The notes: a model not told the origin generated them from the sequence alone. A stretch of 20,571 nt of DNA from Bacteroidales bacterium (GCA_016285615.1 JAEERB010000028.1:1-20571), one strand, 5' to 3'; positions 1 through 10,593 are shown, counted from the stretch's first letter. Made by a program: numbers and translations.

Positions 1-500
1 GAGAGGTCGAAGTTTTCCCAACGGTCTTTCCATGTGGCAAAGCCCCACGAAGTGGCGTAGCACGAGAAGTAGTAGGAGGCGTCACCACGCTTGCGGCCAT
101 GTTGGAAGTTGGAGCCGCCAATATGCACAATCTGCTTGTTATCTCTGTATTTGTTAAGTAGTTGCTCGCAATACGGGAAGAAGTCGGGATGCGGCATGGT
201 GTCGTCAAAGAGGATAATGCCTTCGGGTTCGTTTTCAAAGAACCAGTTGATGGCTTGGAAAATCATTTGAGCCTTACCAAGATGTTCCTCTTTGAACATT
301 AACTTGAGTTGACACGGCCATTCGGGCATGATGACGGCACGTGTGCGTAGACAGGTGCCATAGTCATAGGGAACGTCCGGATTGGCACCATCTGCAGCCA
401 CATAAAATTTCGACGGCTTGATAGCGTGTATGGTCTGGAAGATGTTGTGCGTCTCCGTGATACGGTTGTAGATGATTAATAAAACAGGTGTGTCAAACAT
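1..500 (-). CDS. HlpA-like nucleotide-diphospho-sugar transferase, 3' end cut off
   Basis: Reading from the ATG at 500 down to the window edge gives about 166 residues of a GT-A-type sugar transferase of the kind called hemolysin/HlpA-like in Bacteroidetes. The start reads MFDTPVLLIIYNR, followed by KPSKFYVAADGAN (nucleotide-sugar binding) and GIILFDDTMPHPDFF. The last motif corresponds to the family's usual LEDDC-P--FF metal-binding region; here F replaces E and T replaces C, but both aspartates are kept. Later comes GFATWKDRW, matching the family's WG-ATWRRAW. The ATG lies 11 nt after the stop of the upstream GT117 gene, so the two are probably co-transcribed. Family-level assignment is fairly safe. 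The sugar donor and acceptor are unknown, and the C-terminus lies outside the window. Confidence 0.8.
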   Translation of the reverse strand, partial: MFDTPVLLIIYNRITETHNIFQTIHAIKPSKFYVAADGANPDVPYDYGTCLRTRAVIMPEWPCQLKLMFKEEHLGKAQMIFQAINWFFENEPEGIILFDDTMPHPDFFPYCEQLLNKYRDNKQIVHIGGSNFQHGRKRGDASYYFSCYATSWGFATWKDRWENFDL

Positions 501-511
501 GGTGTTCTCTT

Positions 512-3500
512 TTATTGTTCGCCATTAAGGAAATTCTTGAAAGCTTGTCCTATGTAAGGATCCATGCTGGTAAGCACTTGCAGATAGTGATCAAGGGCGC
601 CGTTGGCCTTTTCTGCCATCTGCTGGTTGCCTATCATCGTCGATAAAGTCGCAATGTCTCTCATTTCGCTCAATTTGCGAGCCAATTCGTTCTGTTTGTT
701 CTCAAAATTCTTGAGAATATTGTCGGCATCCGCACATAACAAAGCCAGAGCCTGAGTACCGCATTGGTCAAATTTTATCTTTTTGACTTTCTCTTTGACA
801 GCTGCTAAATCAGCATCATTGAGGGGCGTTTGTTTCAATAACTGGCTGGTCAGTACAAACTCGTTGAGAATATTCTCGGTCTGCCATTTGCGCGACTGGT
901 CGCTGATGCTTTCATACCAGGCGAAGTCTTCAATAATGTAATCCAAGTATCTGGAGGTCTTTTCGATAGCTTTCTCACGACCTGTAGAAGTGTTCAATGC
1001 AAAGTAGGTTTTAATGAAATCAAGTGAGAACAACGAGAAGTTCATCTGGTAGGTCATCTTGTAAGGCATAATCTTGTCGTTCAAGATGATGTCGCATTGG
1101 TCAAGTGTTTTCTCAGCTCTGATGGTGTCACCTGCGGCCAGCAGACTGTTAGCCAGTCGGATGTAAATGCTTCTTACCAGACCTGTGAGGCGCATGTTGT
1201 CTTCGCAGTTATAAACGCGCGGGTCGTTCAAGCCGCCCCATGCGTATTCGTAAGGTTCTTGAGCCGGTGCGTCAGGGTTATTCACTCTGTCAACACGCTT
1301 ATGGTCGTTGAACACATTCACCAGATTGTTGTAGAGAATGTCGTTGTTGATGCGTCCGGATTCGTAGCCGCCGCGGTATGCGGTTTTGATAGGCACGAGG
1401 CGGTAAGCCAAACCTTCCAGTTGGAAGTAGGATTCGAGACCGAAGAATGCTTCAGAGCCGGTGGTGCTGGCGTAATAGATGGGGCGTTCCCAGTTGTTGT
1501 TAGCCAGGATGTCCATCATGACGAGGTAAGCTTTGTACAGGTAGTTGATACCGTCGCCTCTGTCGCTGCGCAGGTTCCACGAGAGGTGGTCCACAATCTG
1601 GTCGGCCAGTGTGCTGTCAACAGTACCATTGGCCAGTACTTTGGCTTTGTCAACGGGCAGCGAGAAGCTGGCGGGGATGGACTTGCCATCGCTGTAGCGA
1701 GCATTGGAGATGAATACCAACTGGCGTTTTTGGTCAAATTCGGGCCGCTTGATGTATTCCACCACATCTTTGATGTTGAGGAACTGGTCGTGTCCGCCTT
1801 CAAGGGCAATCACATCGCGGGTGCCGTCCTTGTATTGGCTCCATTCCATTGAGATGGGCAGTGGCTCCGAGTTATAAGCTTTGCGCTTCATTTGGTCGAT
1901 GTACCAGCCGGTGCTCAACAGGCTGAGGTTGCAAACTCTCACGTCGGTGCGGTAGCCTTCCACTTCTTGAGCGTACCACAAGGGGAAAGTGTCATTGTCG
2001 CCCAGCGTGAACAGGATGGCGTTGGGAGCGCACGAGTCGAGGTAGTTCTTGGCGATAGCCAACGCGGTATAGCGGTTCGAACGGTCGTGGTCGTCCCAGT
2101 TTTCGGAGGCCATGATGCCGGGAACAAGTCCCAAGCACAGCAGGGTAGCCATGATGGCACCGAAGGCCTGCACCTTGTTGTTCTGTATCTTTTCAAACAG
2201 GCTGTAAATGCCGAAAACTCCAAATCCTATCCAGATGGCAAAGGCGTAGAAGGAGGCGGCAAAAGCATAGTCTCGTTCACGCGGCTGGAATGGGTACATG
2301 TTAAGGTAGAAGGCGATGGCCAAACCGGTCATGGCGAATAACAGTAACACGATGAAGGAGTTCTTGGTGTCGCGCAGCGAATAGAACACTACGCCGATGA
2401 GACCCAGCAACAACGGCAGCATGTAGTACTTGTTGTGGCCGGGGTTCTTCATCGATTCGGGTAGGTTGTTTTGGTTGCCCACCATCATCTCGTCGATGAA
2501 GGGAATACCTGAAATCCAGTTGCCTTCCAAGTTGCCGCCACGACCTTGGATGTCATTCTGGCGTCCTGAGAAGTTCCACATGAAATAACGTAAGTACATG
2601 TAGTAGAACTGGTAAGTATGCATGAAGGTGAGATTCTGCTGCCAGGTGGGAATGCCATTCCGCTTAAGCAAGCGTCGATTCTCTTTGTCTTTCGGACTGT
2701 CGGTATTGTAAATGCTTCTTAGCCAGCTGACGTACAGTTCTTTATGTCCTGCATCCCACATTCTTGGGAAGAGCATGGTCTGGTCGGGGGCGAAGCGTGC
2801 TTTGCGTTTGGTGCGCGGGTCTGAAATGACATATTGCTTCTTGGCATCGTCGCGCACATAGATAGGACTTTCATCTACATATTCTACGGGCATGGAGTTG
2901 TAGGTCTCGCCGTAGAATATGGGGTAGCTGCCGTACTGTTCGCGGTTGAGGTAAGCCAGCAAACCTACTGCATCTTCAGGATTGTTCTCGTCGATGGTGG
3001 GGTTGGCGTTCGAACGGATAACCAAAATGAAGAAAGTGGAGTAGCCAATCAGCAGGAACAAGAAGGAGAATACCGTTGTCCGAAGGATGGGCTTGTCTTT
3101 CTTGAAACCGTACCAAAGGCCCCAGGTGATCAGGCCTGCCAGCAGCAGGAAGAAGATGATGGTACCCGAGTTGAATGGCAGATGTATGTTATTGACAAAG
3201 AAGATTTCGAATTTGCCTGCCAGGTTAACAATCTGAGGAATAATGCCATAAAGGATAAGTCCTAACAGAATGAAAGAGCAAACAAGCGAGAGAAATACGC
3301 CCCATTCGGCCTTCGAATGAATTGTGCCTTTCTTGATGGAATAGTACATGCAGGGGAATGTGATAAATACCCAAACGAAAACCATCCACCAGCCAGGGAA
3401 GAAGAAGCTGGCGATAAACGACAGTACACCAAGGGTTTGCACAACACCCATATAGGTTGCTTCCTTCGATAGTTTAAAGTAGATAACCAGTACGATGGCG

Positions 3501-4111
3501 GGCAAAGTCAACAGGTTTAACAGGTGAACACCAATGGAAAGTCCTATGAGATAGGTAATTAAGACAATCCAACGGTTGGGGTTGACGTCTTCCTTGGCAT
3601 TATCGTATTCGTAATCCCATTTGAGGATGCACCAGAATACGAGGGCTGTAAAGAACGATGACATGGCGTATACTTCGCCTTCAACGGCTGAGAACCAGAA
3701 TGAATCGGTGAAGGTGTAGGCCAGTGAGCCGACGAGTGCAGAGCCGAAAACGGCAATCATGCGAGGCGTGGTCATACCGCCCATGCGGGCAACCAGCTTG
3801 CGGCCCAGCATCGTGATGGTCCAGAAGAGGAACATGATGGTCAATCCGCTGCAAATGGCCGACATACAGTTGATGCAGAACGCCACTTTGGTGACATCAC
3901 CACCGGCGAACATACTGAAACAGCGGCCAATCAGCTGGAATGTGGGTGCTCCAGGAGGGTGTCCTACCAGCACTTTGTAGGCGGTGGAAATGTATTCGCC
4001 ACAATCCCACCACGAAGCGGTAGGTTCGGCGGTCATAATGTAAACGGCTGAAGCGAAAATGCCAATCAGCCATCCGATTACATTGTTGATAATCTTATAG
4101 TTGCGTTCCAT
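512..4111 (-). CDS. DUF2723 / GT117-type multi-spanning glycosyltransferase with soluble C-terminal region
   Basis: This is a 1199-residue inner-membrane protein. The N-terminal DUF2723 core is recognised by WWDCGEY (about 34-40), with conserved Asp/Glu facing the first periplasmic loop, followed by GHPPGAPTFQLIGR. Many hydrophobic segments occur up to about residue 330 and again around 570-690, where NMYPFQPRERDYAFAASFY is another family signature. The C-terminal part (from about 980) is helical and TPR-like. Architecture and length are typical of the Bacteroidetes family that I recall being named glycosyltransferase family 117, related to protein O-mannosyltransferase-like GT-C enzymes. A role in O-glycosylation from a lipid-linked donor is inference. 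The start ATG follows a Bacteroidetes -7 box by about 55 nt. The HlpA-like transferase follows after 11 nt. Confidence 0.88.
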   Translation of the reverse strand: MERNYKIINNVIGWLIGIFASAVYIMTAEPTASWWDCGEYISTAYKVLVGHPPGAPTFQLIGRCFSMFAGGDVTKVAFCINCMSAICSGLTIMFLFWTITMLGRKLVARMGGMTTPRMIAVFGSALVGSLAYTFTDSFWFSAVEGEVYAMSSFFTALVFWCILKWDYEYDNAKEDVNPNRWIVLITYLIGLSIGVHLLNLLTLPAIVLVIYFKLSKEATYMGVVQTLGVLSFIASFFFPGWWMVFVWVFITFPCMYYSIKKGTIHSKAEWGVFLSLVCSFILLGLILYGIIPQIVNLAGKFEIFFVNNIHLPFNSGTIIFFLLLAGLITWGLWYGFKKDKPILRTTVFSFLFLLIGYSTFFILVIRSNANPTIDENNPEDAVGLLAYLNREQYGSYPIFYGETYNSMPVEYVDESPIYVRDDAKKQYVISDPRTKRKARFAPDQTMLFPRMWDAGHKELYVSWLRSIYNTDSPKDKENRRLLKRNGIPTWQQNLTFMHTYQFYYMYLRYFMWNFSGRQNDIQGRGGNLEGNWISGIPFIDEMMVGNQNNLPESMKNPGHNKYYMLPLLLGLIGVVFYSLRDTKNSFIVLLLFAMTGLAIAFYLNMYPFQPRERDYAFAASFYAFAIWIGFGVFGIYSLFEKIQNNKVQAFGAIMATLLCLGLVPGIMASENWDDHDRSNRYTALAIAKNYLDSCAPNAILFTLGDNDTFPLWYAQEVEGYRTDVRVCNLSLLSTGWYIDQMKRKAYNSEPLPISMEWSQYKDGTRDVIALEGGHDQFLNIKDVVEYIKRPEFDQKRQLVFISNARYSDGKSIPASFSLPVDKAKVLANGTVDSTLADQIVDHLSWNLRSDRGDGINYLYKAYLVMMDILANNNWERPIYYASTTGSEAFFGLESYFQLEGLAYRLVPIKTAYRGGYESGRINNDILYNNLVNVFNDHKRVDRVNNPDAPAQEPYEYAWGGLNDPRVYNCEDNMRLTGLVRSIYIRLANSLLAAGDTIRAEKTLDQCDIILNDKIMPYKMTYQMNFSLFSLDFIKTYFALNTSTGREKAIEKTSRYLDYIIEDFAWYESISDQSRKWQTENILNEFVLTSQLLKQTPLNDADLAAVKEKVKKIKFDQCGTQALALLCADADNILKNFENKQNELARKLSEMRDIATLSTMIGNQQMAEKANGALDHYLQVLTSMDPYIGQAFKNFLNGEQ

Positions 4112-4166
4112 TCGAATAGGTTGTTTTGTTTAGAATTATCAGTTTGCTATTATTTATAATAAGGTG

Positions 4167-4174
4167 CAAAAATA
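4167..4174 (-). promoter_or_regulatory. -7 box of the GT117 operon promoter
   Basis: On the minus strand this reads TATTTTTG, a perfect match to the Bacteroidetes TAnnTTTG element. It would start transcription near 4160, giving a leader of about 49 nt before the GT117 ATG. No good TTTG -33 box is visible at the usual distance. Confidence 0.55.
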
Positions 4175-4252
4175 CAAAAAATATAAAATGGCTTTCAGTC
4201 TTTTTTACGCTAATCGCTTTGCTACAGTCATAGGGAGGGCAAAGTGATAGAA

Positions 4253-5413
4253 TTAAGGAAGATACTGTTTGTAGTTGGCAATTCGGTGAAAAGTCAGGAA
4301 ATTGGCATCGTGGGCGTTGTGGGCTTGTCCTACTTCGTCATCGGTGGCGGTGCGGCATACGAAGATAATGTCTTTACCATCGAATTGCCAGTCCACATAT
4401 TGGAAGCCGTGCTTGCTTACATCGGGATGGTGTAGCAGTATGTGGTCAATGTTCCATTCCTTGAGGTCTTTGGAGGAGATGAGTGCCAGTGTGTTGCGGA
4501 TGCCGGCTGGCTTTTTGTCCAGTGTGGCTTCGTCTTTTCCGACAATGCTGGCCAGTGCCAGGTAGCGTTCGCTGTTGGCATCGTAGCGAATAGAGAATTT
4601 CTTTGCGCTGCCAGGCATGGTGTAAAAATCGGTGGTGTCGAAGGTGGCTTTCTTACCATTGCGAGAGATGCGTATCCATGCGGCATATTCGGGCATGCCT
4701 GCTGCTACATCTACCCTGAGCACATCGAGAATCTGTCCGTCGGGGGCAGCCACGGCATTGCCTTCAATCCAGGCTCCCATGCGACCGTCCAAGTATTGTG
4801 TGTCGCAAGGTAAATGGTTGGTAAATCGCCAGTTGTCAGCGCAAAGAAGGTCTTTGTTTGCATCAACGGACATCATGAAGGGGCTGTAGCGCAATCCCCA
4901 TTTGTCGGTAGGTGCAGTGGCGTATTCCACAGCTCGCCAGAGCCGCCCGTTATGCAATAAGACAGGGGTGGGGGCAGTGTGATATTCGCCCTCGCGTAGA
5001 AGTCCGTGATGCTTGTCGTAGGGCGTGCTCCACGTGCGTCCGCCGTCGGTTGAGCGTCGGATGACAAGGTTGCCGTGTGCACGGCTGGTTCCTAAGATGT
5101 AGAGTTGTCCTTTGTGGACAAACAGCCCCGACCAATATTGTCCTTTGATGGTCGCCAGCGCCTCCCAAGTTTCTCCTTTGTCTGTGGAGCGGAAGATATG
5201 GGTGCGTCCCGAGTTGTATTCATCCGATTTTGGGCCGAATACGTCGTGAGATGCCACGTAGCTGCCGTCAGGAAGTATGCACAAACTGGGAGAGCCAATG
5301 TAGCGTTGGGCGTCGGAGGGAATGTGGTCGATAATAACGCCTGGCACTACTGTTTGCGCGTAATTCAGCAGTGTTAGGATAAGGATGGTGAAAACAAGAA
5401 GTAATCTCTTCAT
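4253..5413 (-). CDS. Secreted BNR-repeat, sialidase-superfamily protein
   Basis: This 386-residue protein starts at the ATG at 5413. An upstream in-frame extension overlaps the ABC-F gene and is rejected, because MKRLLLVFTILILTLLNYA is a clean signal peptide with likely cleavage after A19. Two Asp-boxes are visible, STDKGETW and STDGGRTW, marking a six-bladed beta-propeller of the sialidase/BNR superfamily. Other motifs are GSPSLCILPDGSY near the N-terminus, WIEGNAVAAPDGQ and HGFQYVDWQFDG near the C-terminus. I do not see the clear arginine triad and RIP motif of GH33 sialidases, so the substrate could be another glycan. The gene lies 11 nt after the ABC-F stop and is probably the last gene of the UXS/ABC-F transcript. 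It is exported to periplasm or cell surface; no lipobox is present. Confidence 0.78.
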   Translation of the reverse strand: MKRLLLVFTILILTLLNYAQTVVPGVIIDHIPSDAQRYIGSPSLCILPDGSYVASHDVFGPKSDEYNSGRTHIFRSTDKGETWEALATIKGQYWSGLFVHKGQLYILGTSRAHGNLVIRRSTDGGRTWSTPYDKHHGLLREGEYHTAPTPVLLHNGRLWRAVEYATAPTDKWGLRYSPFMMSVDANKDLLCADNWRFTNHLPCDTQYLDGRMGAWIEGNAVAAPDGQILDVLRVDVAAGMPEYAAWIRISRNGKKATFDTTDFYTMPGSAKKFSIRYDANSERYLALASIVGKDEATLDKKPAGIRNTLALISSKDLKEWNIDHILLHHPDVSKHGFQYVDWQFDGKDIIFVCRTATDDEVGQAHNAHDANFLTFHRIANYKQYLP

Positions 5414-5424
5414 AATGAGTGTTT

Positions 5425-7310
<1,886 letters not shown>

Positions 7311-7314
<4 letters not shown>

Positions 7315-8252
7315 ATCCGACGAATTTCCTCTTCAAAGTATTGGATGGTCTTTTGCAGGCCTTCTTTAAGTTGCACGGTCGGTTGCCAATGGAGAATCTC
7401 TTTGGCCTGGTCGATGATGGGCTGGCGCTGACGCGGGTCGTCGCCGGCGGCGGGTTTATAGACAATCTTCGATTTTGAGCCAGTGAGGTCAAGGACTAAT
7501 TCGGCTAACTCTTTGATGGTAAATTCGTTGGGGTTGCCCAAGTTGATGGGGCCAATGATGTTGTCGTCGGTGTTCATCAGTCGGATGAGGCCGTCGATGA
7601 GGTCGTCGCAGTAGCAGAAACTACGCGTCTGCTCGCCCGAGCCGTAAATGGTGATGTCTTCGCCTTTGAGGGCTTGTACGATGAAGTTCGACACCACGCG
7701 GCCGTCGTGCGGGTGCATGTGCGGACCGTAGGTGTTGAAGATGCGGGCCACTTTGATGCGCACATTGTTCTGGCGGTGATAGTCGAAGAACAGGGTCTCG
7801 GCACAGCGCTTGCCTTCGTCGTAGCACGAGCGGATGCCGATGGGATTTACATTGCCCCAATAGCTTTCGGGTTGCGGGTGTACATTGGGGTCACCGTAAA
7901 CTTCACTGGTTGAAGATTGTAGCACTTTGGCGCGGATGCGCTTGGCCAAGCCCAGCATGTTGATGGCACCCATGACGGATGTCTTCACCGTCTTGATGGG
8001 GTTGTATTGGTAATGGATGGGCGAGGCGGGACAGGCCAGGTTGAAAATTTCGTCCACTTCGATGAAGAACGGAGCGGTGATGTCATGGCGAATAAGTTCA
8101 AAGTAGGGGTTGTCCATCAGGTGAACAATATTGCGTTTGCTGCCCGTGAAATAGTTGTCGAGGCAAATCACTTCGTTGCCTTCGTTCAAGAGGCGTTCAC
8201 ACAAATGAGATCCCAAGAATCCAGCACCTCCAGTAACCAATATCTTCTTCAT
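7311..8252 (-). CDS. uxs: UDP-glucuronic acid decarboxylase (UDP-xylose synthase), extended SDR
   Basis: The 313-residue protein converts UDP-glucuronate to UDP-xylose in the cytoplasm, using bound NAD+. The Rossmann motif GGAGFLG is at 8-14. The catalytic set is visible as [10 protein letters not shown] (T115/S116/E117), Y144 and K148 in CYDEGKR, and the C-terminal GDDPRQRQP arginine motif of the UXS family. [18 protein letters not shown] is also typical. The start at 8252 (MKKILVTGG) is preferred over an ATG ten codons upstream, because the extra residues come from an A/T spacer sequence. Its stop overlaps the ABC-F start. UDP-xylose is normally used for surface polysaccharide, consistent with the glycosyltransferases downstream. 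Synonyms and close relatives (dTDP-glucose dehydratases) fit less well. Confidence 0.9.
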
Positions 8253-8342
8253 AATGATGAATTTATAATTTACAATTAACAATTAACAAACGGACTGTTA
8301 GATTGTCCTCCATTCTTTGTTCTTTTGATTTTAATTAAGTTA

Positions 8343-8350
8343 CAAAAATA
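8343..8350 (-). promoter_or_regulatory. -7 box of the UXS/ABC-F/BNR promoter
   Basis: The minus strand reads TATTTTTG, a perfect Bacteroidetes -7 element, about 91 nt before the UXS ATG. A second near-match (TATTTTTTG, one base longer) lies just upstream of it. No clear -33 box is seen. Confidence 0.5.
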
Positions 8351-8464
8351 CAAAAAATATCAATACCGCCTAAAGTATCTCGCAACGGGATGGGTTATGA
8401 AATCTGTTCTGTTAATAATTTGAGTGATGAACTTATGGTTCAGTCACTTTTTAGCGACAAAAAA

Positions 8465-8497
8465 TCCTATTTCTTCCATTTTTTTCCAAATTTCTCC
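8465..8497 (-). promoter_or_regulatory. Four phased GGA boxes, candidate MraZ operator
   Basis: The trinucleotide TCC (GGA on the minus strand) occurs at 8465, 8475, 8485 and 8495, exactly every 10 nt, in an otherwise A/T-only context. Known MraZ operators are three or four short G-containing direct repeats with a 10-nt period (TGGGN with 5-nt spacers in E. coli), so phase and copy number fit. The motif itself differs, and binding is inference. Confidence 0.5.
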
Positions 8498-8654
8498 GAA
8501 AAATGATGGAGAAAAAATCCATTCAATTGTTCGTATTCTTAAATTTTGATATATCTATCTAAAAATCAATAATATATAATATTAACAATGATGTTGTCAT
8601 AAATAGCAAGTTATCAATAATTTAGTGTTTATAACTAAAAATTGAAAATTTTTC

Positions 8655-8667
8655 TCCAAATTTTTCC
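8655..8667 (-). promoter_or_regulatory. Two further phased GGA boxes
   Basis: TCC occurs at 8655 and 8665, again 10 nt apart, in a context (CTCCAAATTTTTCCATTTT) that resembles the 8475-8497 cluster with the box order swapped. It lies about 90 nt upstream of the mraZ -7 box. Same interpretation as the four-box cluster, with less support. Confidence 0.4.
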
Positions 8668-8752
8668 ATTTTGATAATCAGTATTTTACATTAAAAAATT
8701 GTCAAAAAAAATTTTTTTATCAAAAATATGGAGTTAATAAGTTTTTCTTTTG

Positions 8753-8760
8753 TATTTTTG
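8753..8760 (+). promoter_or_regulatory. -7 box of the dcw/mraZ promoter
   Basis: TATTTTTG matches TAnnTTTG exactly and sits 21 nt before the mraZ ATG, predicting a very short leader of about 15 nt. It is the best candidate for the main promoter of the dcw genes. No good -33 box is seen. Confidence 0.55.
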
Positions 8761-8781
8761 TCATCAACAAAACGGAAAAAC

Positions 8782-9264
8782 ATGCCAAATTACGATTATG
8801 GTTACTGGGAAATTGCGATAGAGAAGCACGGTCGTGTCAAACTGCCGACTGCGCTGTTGAAATCGCTGCCCGAGGATGAGCGCAAGAGTTTCTGGCTCAC
8901 CCACGGCTTCGGCAATCATATTATGATGTGGACAGAGAAGTCGTATCGCCAGCAGATGGACTTTCTCAACTCGTTGGACCGCAATGTTATAGCCGTGAAG
9001 AAGTACCGCAATGCCTTTCTTCGCAACACAGCTTGTGTGGAGTGTGACTCGCAAGATCGTTTTGTGATTCCCAAGCCGCTGATGGAGCTGTACAAGATTG
9101 ACAGGGAGGTGGTGCTGCTGCTGGATAACGGGAAGATTGAAATCTGGAATGCCGCCGAGTATCATGCCGAATATGATATGGATCCGGAAGAACTGAACCG
9201 CCTGAACGAATCTATTCATCTTGGAACCTATAAGTCGTCGGAGGAGCAGCATGATGTATCATAA
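8782..9264 (+). CDS. mraZ: MraZ, AbrB-fold transcriptional regulator of the dcw cluster
   Basis: This 160-residue protein carries two SpoVT/AbrB-like half domains. The first is around KHGRVKLPTAL (about 16-26) and the second around DSQDRFVIPKPL, each matching the D--GR---P pattern of MraZ. Family members form ring oligomers that bind phased direct repeats upstream of their own gene and repress or tune the dcw operon. The ATG at 8782 is chosen because MPNYDYGYWE begins the family fold and the longer in-frame opening overlaps the -7 box. It is the first gene of the cluster, and its 3' end overlaps rsmH by 14 nt. Candidate operator boxes lie upstream. The C-terminal tail after about residue 140 is charged and variable. 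Confidence 0.9.
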   Translation: MPNYDYGYWEIAIEKHGRVKLPTALLKSLPEDERKSFWLTHGFGNHIMMWTEKSYRQQMDFLNSLDRNVIAVKKYRNAFLRNTACVECDSQDRFVIPKPLMELYKIDREVVLLLDNGKIEIWNAAEYHAEYDMDPEELNRLNESIHLGTYKSSEEQHDVS

Positions 9265-10162
9265 TCCCGTGCTTTTGGAAGAGTCGGTGTCGGCACTCGC
9301 TATAGTCCCCGACGGCATATATGTGGATGTTACCTTTGGTGGCGGTGGTCATTCGCGCCGCATTTTGGAAAGCCTCTCCTCACAAGGACGGCTTATCGCT
9401 TTTGACCAAGACAAGGACAGTGCCGCCAATGTGCCCGATGACCCGCGAATCACCTTCGTGCCTTCGAATTTCAAGCACCTGAAGCGCTTCCTGCAGTATC
9501 ATCAGGCTTATCCGGTGAATGGCATCCTGGCCGACCTCGGCGTCTCTTCGCACCAGTTCGACACGCCCGAGCGTGGCTTCTCGCACCGCTTCGACGGTCA
9601 GTTGGATATGCGCATGAATACCGCCGCCGGCATCTCGGCCGCCGATGTGGTGAACCGCTACCCAGAACAGCGCCTGTCGGAAATTTTCTTCCTCTACGGA
9701 GAGTTGCACGACGCCCGCCGTTTGGCGCGATTGATAGTGAAAAAGCGCGAAGAAGGGCCGATAGACACCACCCAACAGTTGCGCGACACATTGCAGGATT
9801 GCCTGCCTAAGGGCCGTGAGAACAAAGTGCTCTCGCAAATCTTTCAGGCCATCCGTATTGAAGTGAATAGCGAATACGAAGTGCTACGCGAGTTTTTGGC
9901 ACAAACCCCCGAGGCGCTTCTGCCCGGTGGCCGCCTGGTGGTGATTTCCTACCACTCGCTGGAGGATAAGTTGGTGAAAAACTTTATCCGCTCGGGCAAT
10001 CTGGAAGGCAAGATAGAGAAGGACTTCTACGGCAACCAGCTGACACCCTTCAAGGTGATTACTCGCAAGGCTATTGTGCCGACGGAAGAGGAAATAGAGA
10101 TCAACTCGCGCGCCCGGAGCGCCAAACTGAGAGTAGCGGAAAAACTAAAAACTAACAACTAA
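9251..10162 (+). CDS. rsmH: 16S rRNA (cytosine-1402-N4)-methyltransferase RsmH
   Basis: The 303-residue enzyme methylates C1402 of 16S rRNA using SAM. Motifs in order are YHNPVLLEE at the N-terminus, the SAM-binding VDVTFGGGGHS (about 25-35), ADLGVSSHQFD, LDMRMN, QAIRIEVNSE, SYHSLEDKLVKNF and the C-terminal NSRARSAKLR. Length is normal. A purine-rich GGAGGAG at 9240-9246, unusually SD-like for this genome, sits just ahead of two adjacent ATGs at 9251 and 9254; either could be used. The gene overlaps the mraZ 3' end. The last few residues (KLKTNN) are encoded by A/C-rich sequence that continues directly into the spacer before ftsL. Confidence 0.95.
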   Translation: MMYHNPVLLEESVSALAIVPDGIYVDVTFGGGGHSRRILESLSSQGRLIAFDQDKDSAANVPDDPRITFVPSNFKHLKRFLQYHQAYPVNGILADLGVSSHQFDTPERGFSHRFDGQLDMRMNTAAGISAADVVNRYPEQRLSEIFFLYGELHDARRLARLIVKKREEGPIDTTQQLRDTLQDCLPKGRENKVLSQIFQAIRIEVNSEYEVLREFLAQTPEALLPGGRLVVISYHSLEDKLVKNFIRSGNLEGKIEKDFYGNQLTPFKVITRKAIVPTEEEIEINSRARSAKLRVAEKLKTNN

Positions 10163-10180
10163 TAACTATCAACTAAATAA

Positions 10181-10534
10181 ATGCAAACCACTAGCCCTAA
10201 AGAACCGACCAAAAACAAAAAGAAATCCCGTTTCAGAGATTTCATTACAGGCGAGTTTATGGTGGATAAGGATGTGAAATCAACATATCCTTTTATCGGC
10301 TTTGTGGTTCTGCTGTTCGTCCTGAGCATCCTGACTCAGCAGTGCGGAGAGCGGAAAGTGGCATTGATTCGCAAGAAACAAACTGAGTATAAGGAGGGTT
10401 TGAGTCGGTTGAAACAGAACAATAACTTCATTCCCTACGAGCAGAATCAGGAACTTATCAAGATGATGGAGGAGAGAGGCTTTGTGAAGAACGACCGTCA
10501 TCTGTATAAGGTGGAAGTGAGCAGTGAGAAGTGA
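10181..10534 (+). CDS. ftsL: FtsL-like division protein
   Basis: A 117-residue bitopic membrane protein located between rsmH and ftsI, the ftsL position. It has a basic cytoplasmic tail (NKKKSRFRD), one membrane helix at about 37-53 (YPFIGFVVLLFVLSILT) and a periplasmic stretch rich in Lys, Glu, Gln and Leu that should form the coiled coil pairing with FtsB. Sequence similarity within FtsL is always weak, so position and topology carry the call. It corresponds to the Bacteroidetes FtsL-like family, with the conserved feature that the protein extends about 65 residues past the membrane. The 40 nt before its ATG contain no G. Confidence 0.8.
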   Translation: MQTTSPKEPTKNKKKSRFRDFITGEFMVDKDVKSTYPFIGFVVLLFVLSILTQQCGERKVALIRKKQTEYKEGLSRLKQNNNFIPYEQNQELIKMMEERGFVKNDRHLYKVEVSSEK

Positions 10535-10593
10535 TAAAATCGCTAACAACTATAAACTTCTTTGAACTTTGAATTTTGAATTTTAATAATAGG

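Larger units (their letters stand above)
8253..8781. other. Divergent A/T-rich intergenic region between UXS and mraZ
   Basis: This 529-bp stretch holds no convincing gene. It contains the start-proximal spacer of UXS (8259-8288, made of repeated aattaacaatt-like words), the UXS -7 box, phased GGA/TCC boxes at 8465-8497 and 8655-8667, and the mraZ -7 box. It is markedly more A/T-rich than the flanking genes. Confidence 0.75.

Noticed and set aside
1097..1852. 251-codon open frame on the plus strand
   Set aside because: Shadow of the GT117 gene; Val-rich translation with no motif.
8253..8282. Ten-codon N-terminal extension of UXS
   Set aside because: The added residues come from a repeated A/T spacer, and the Rossmann fold begins right at the internal methionine.
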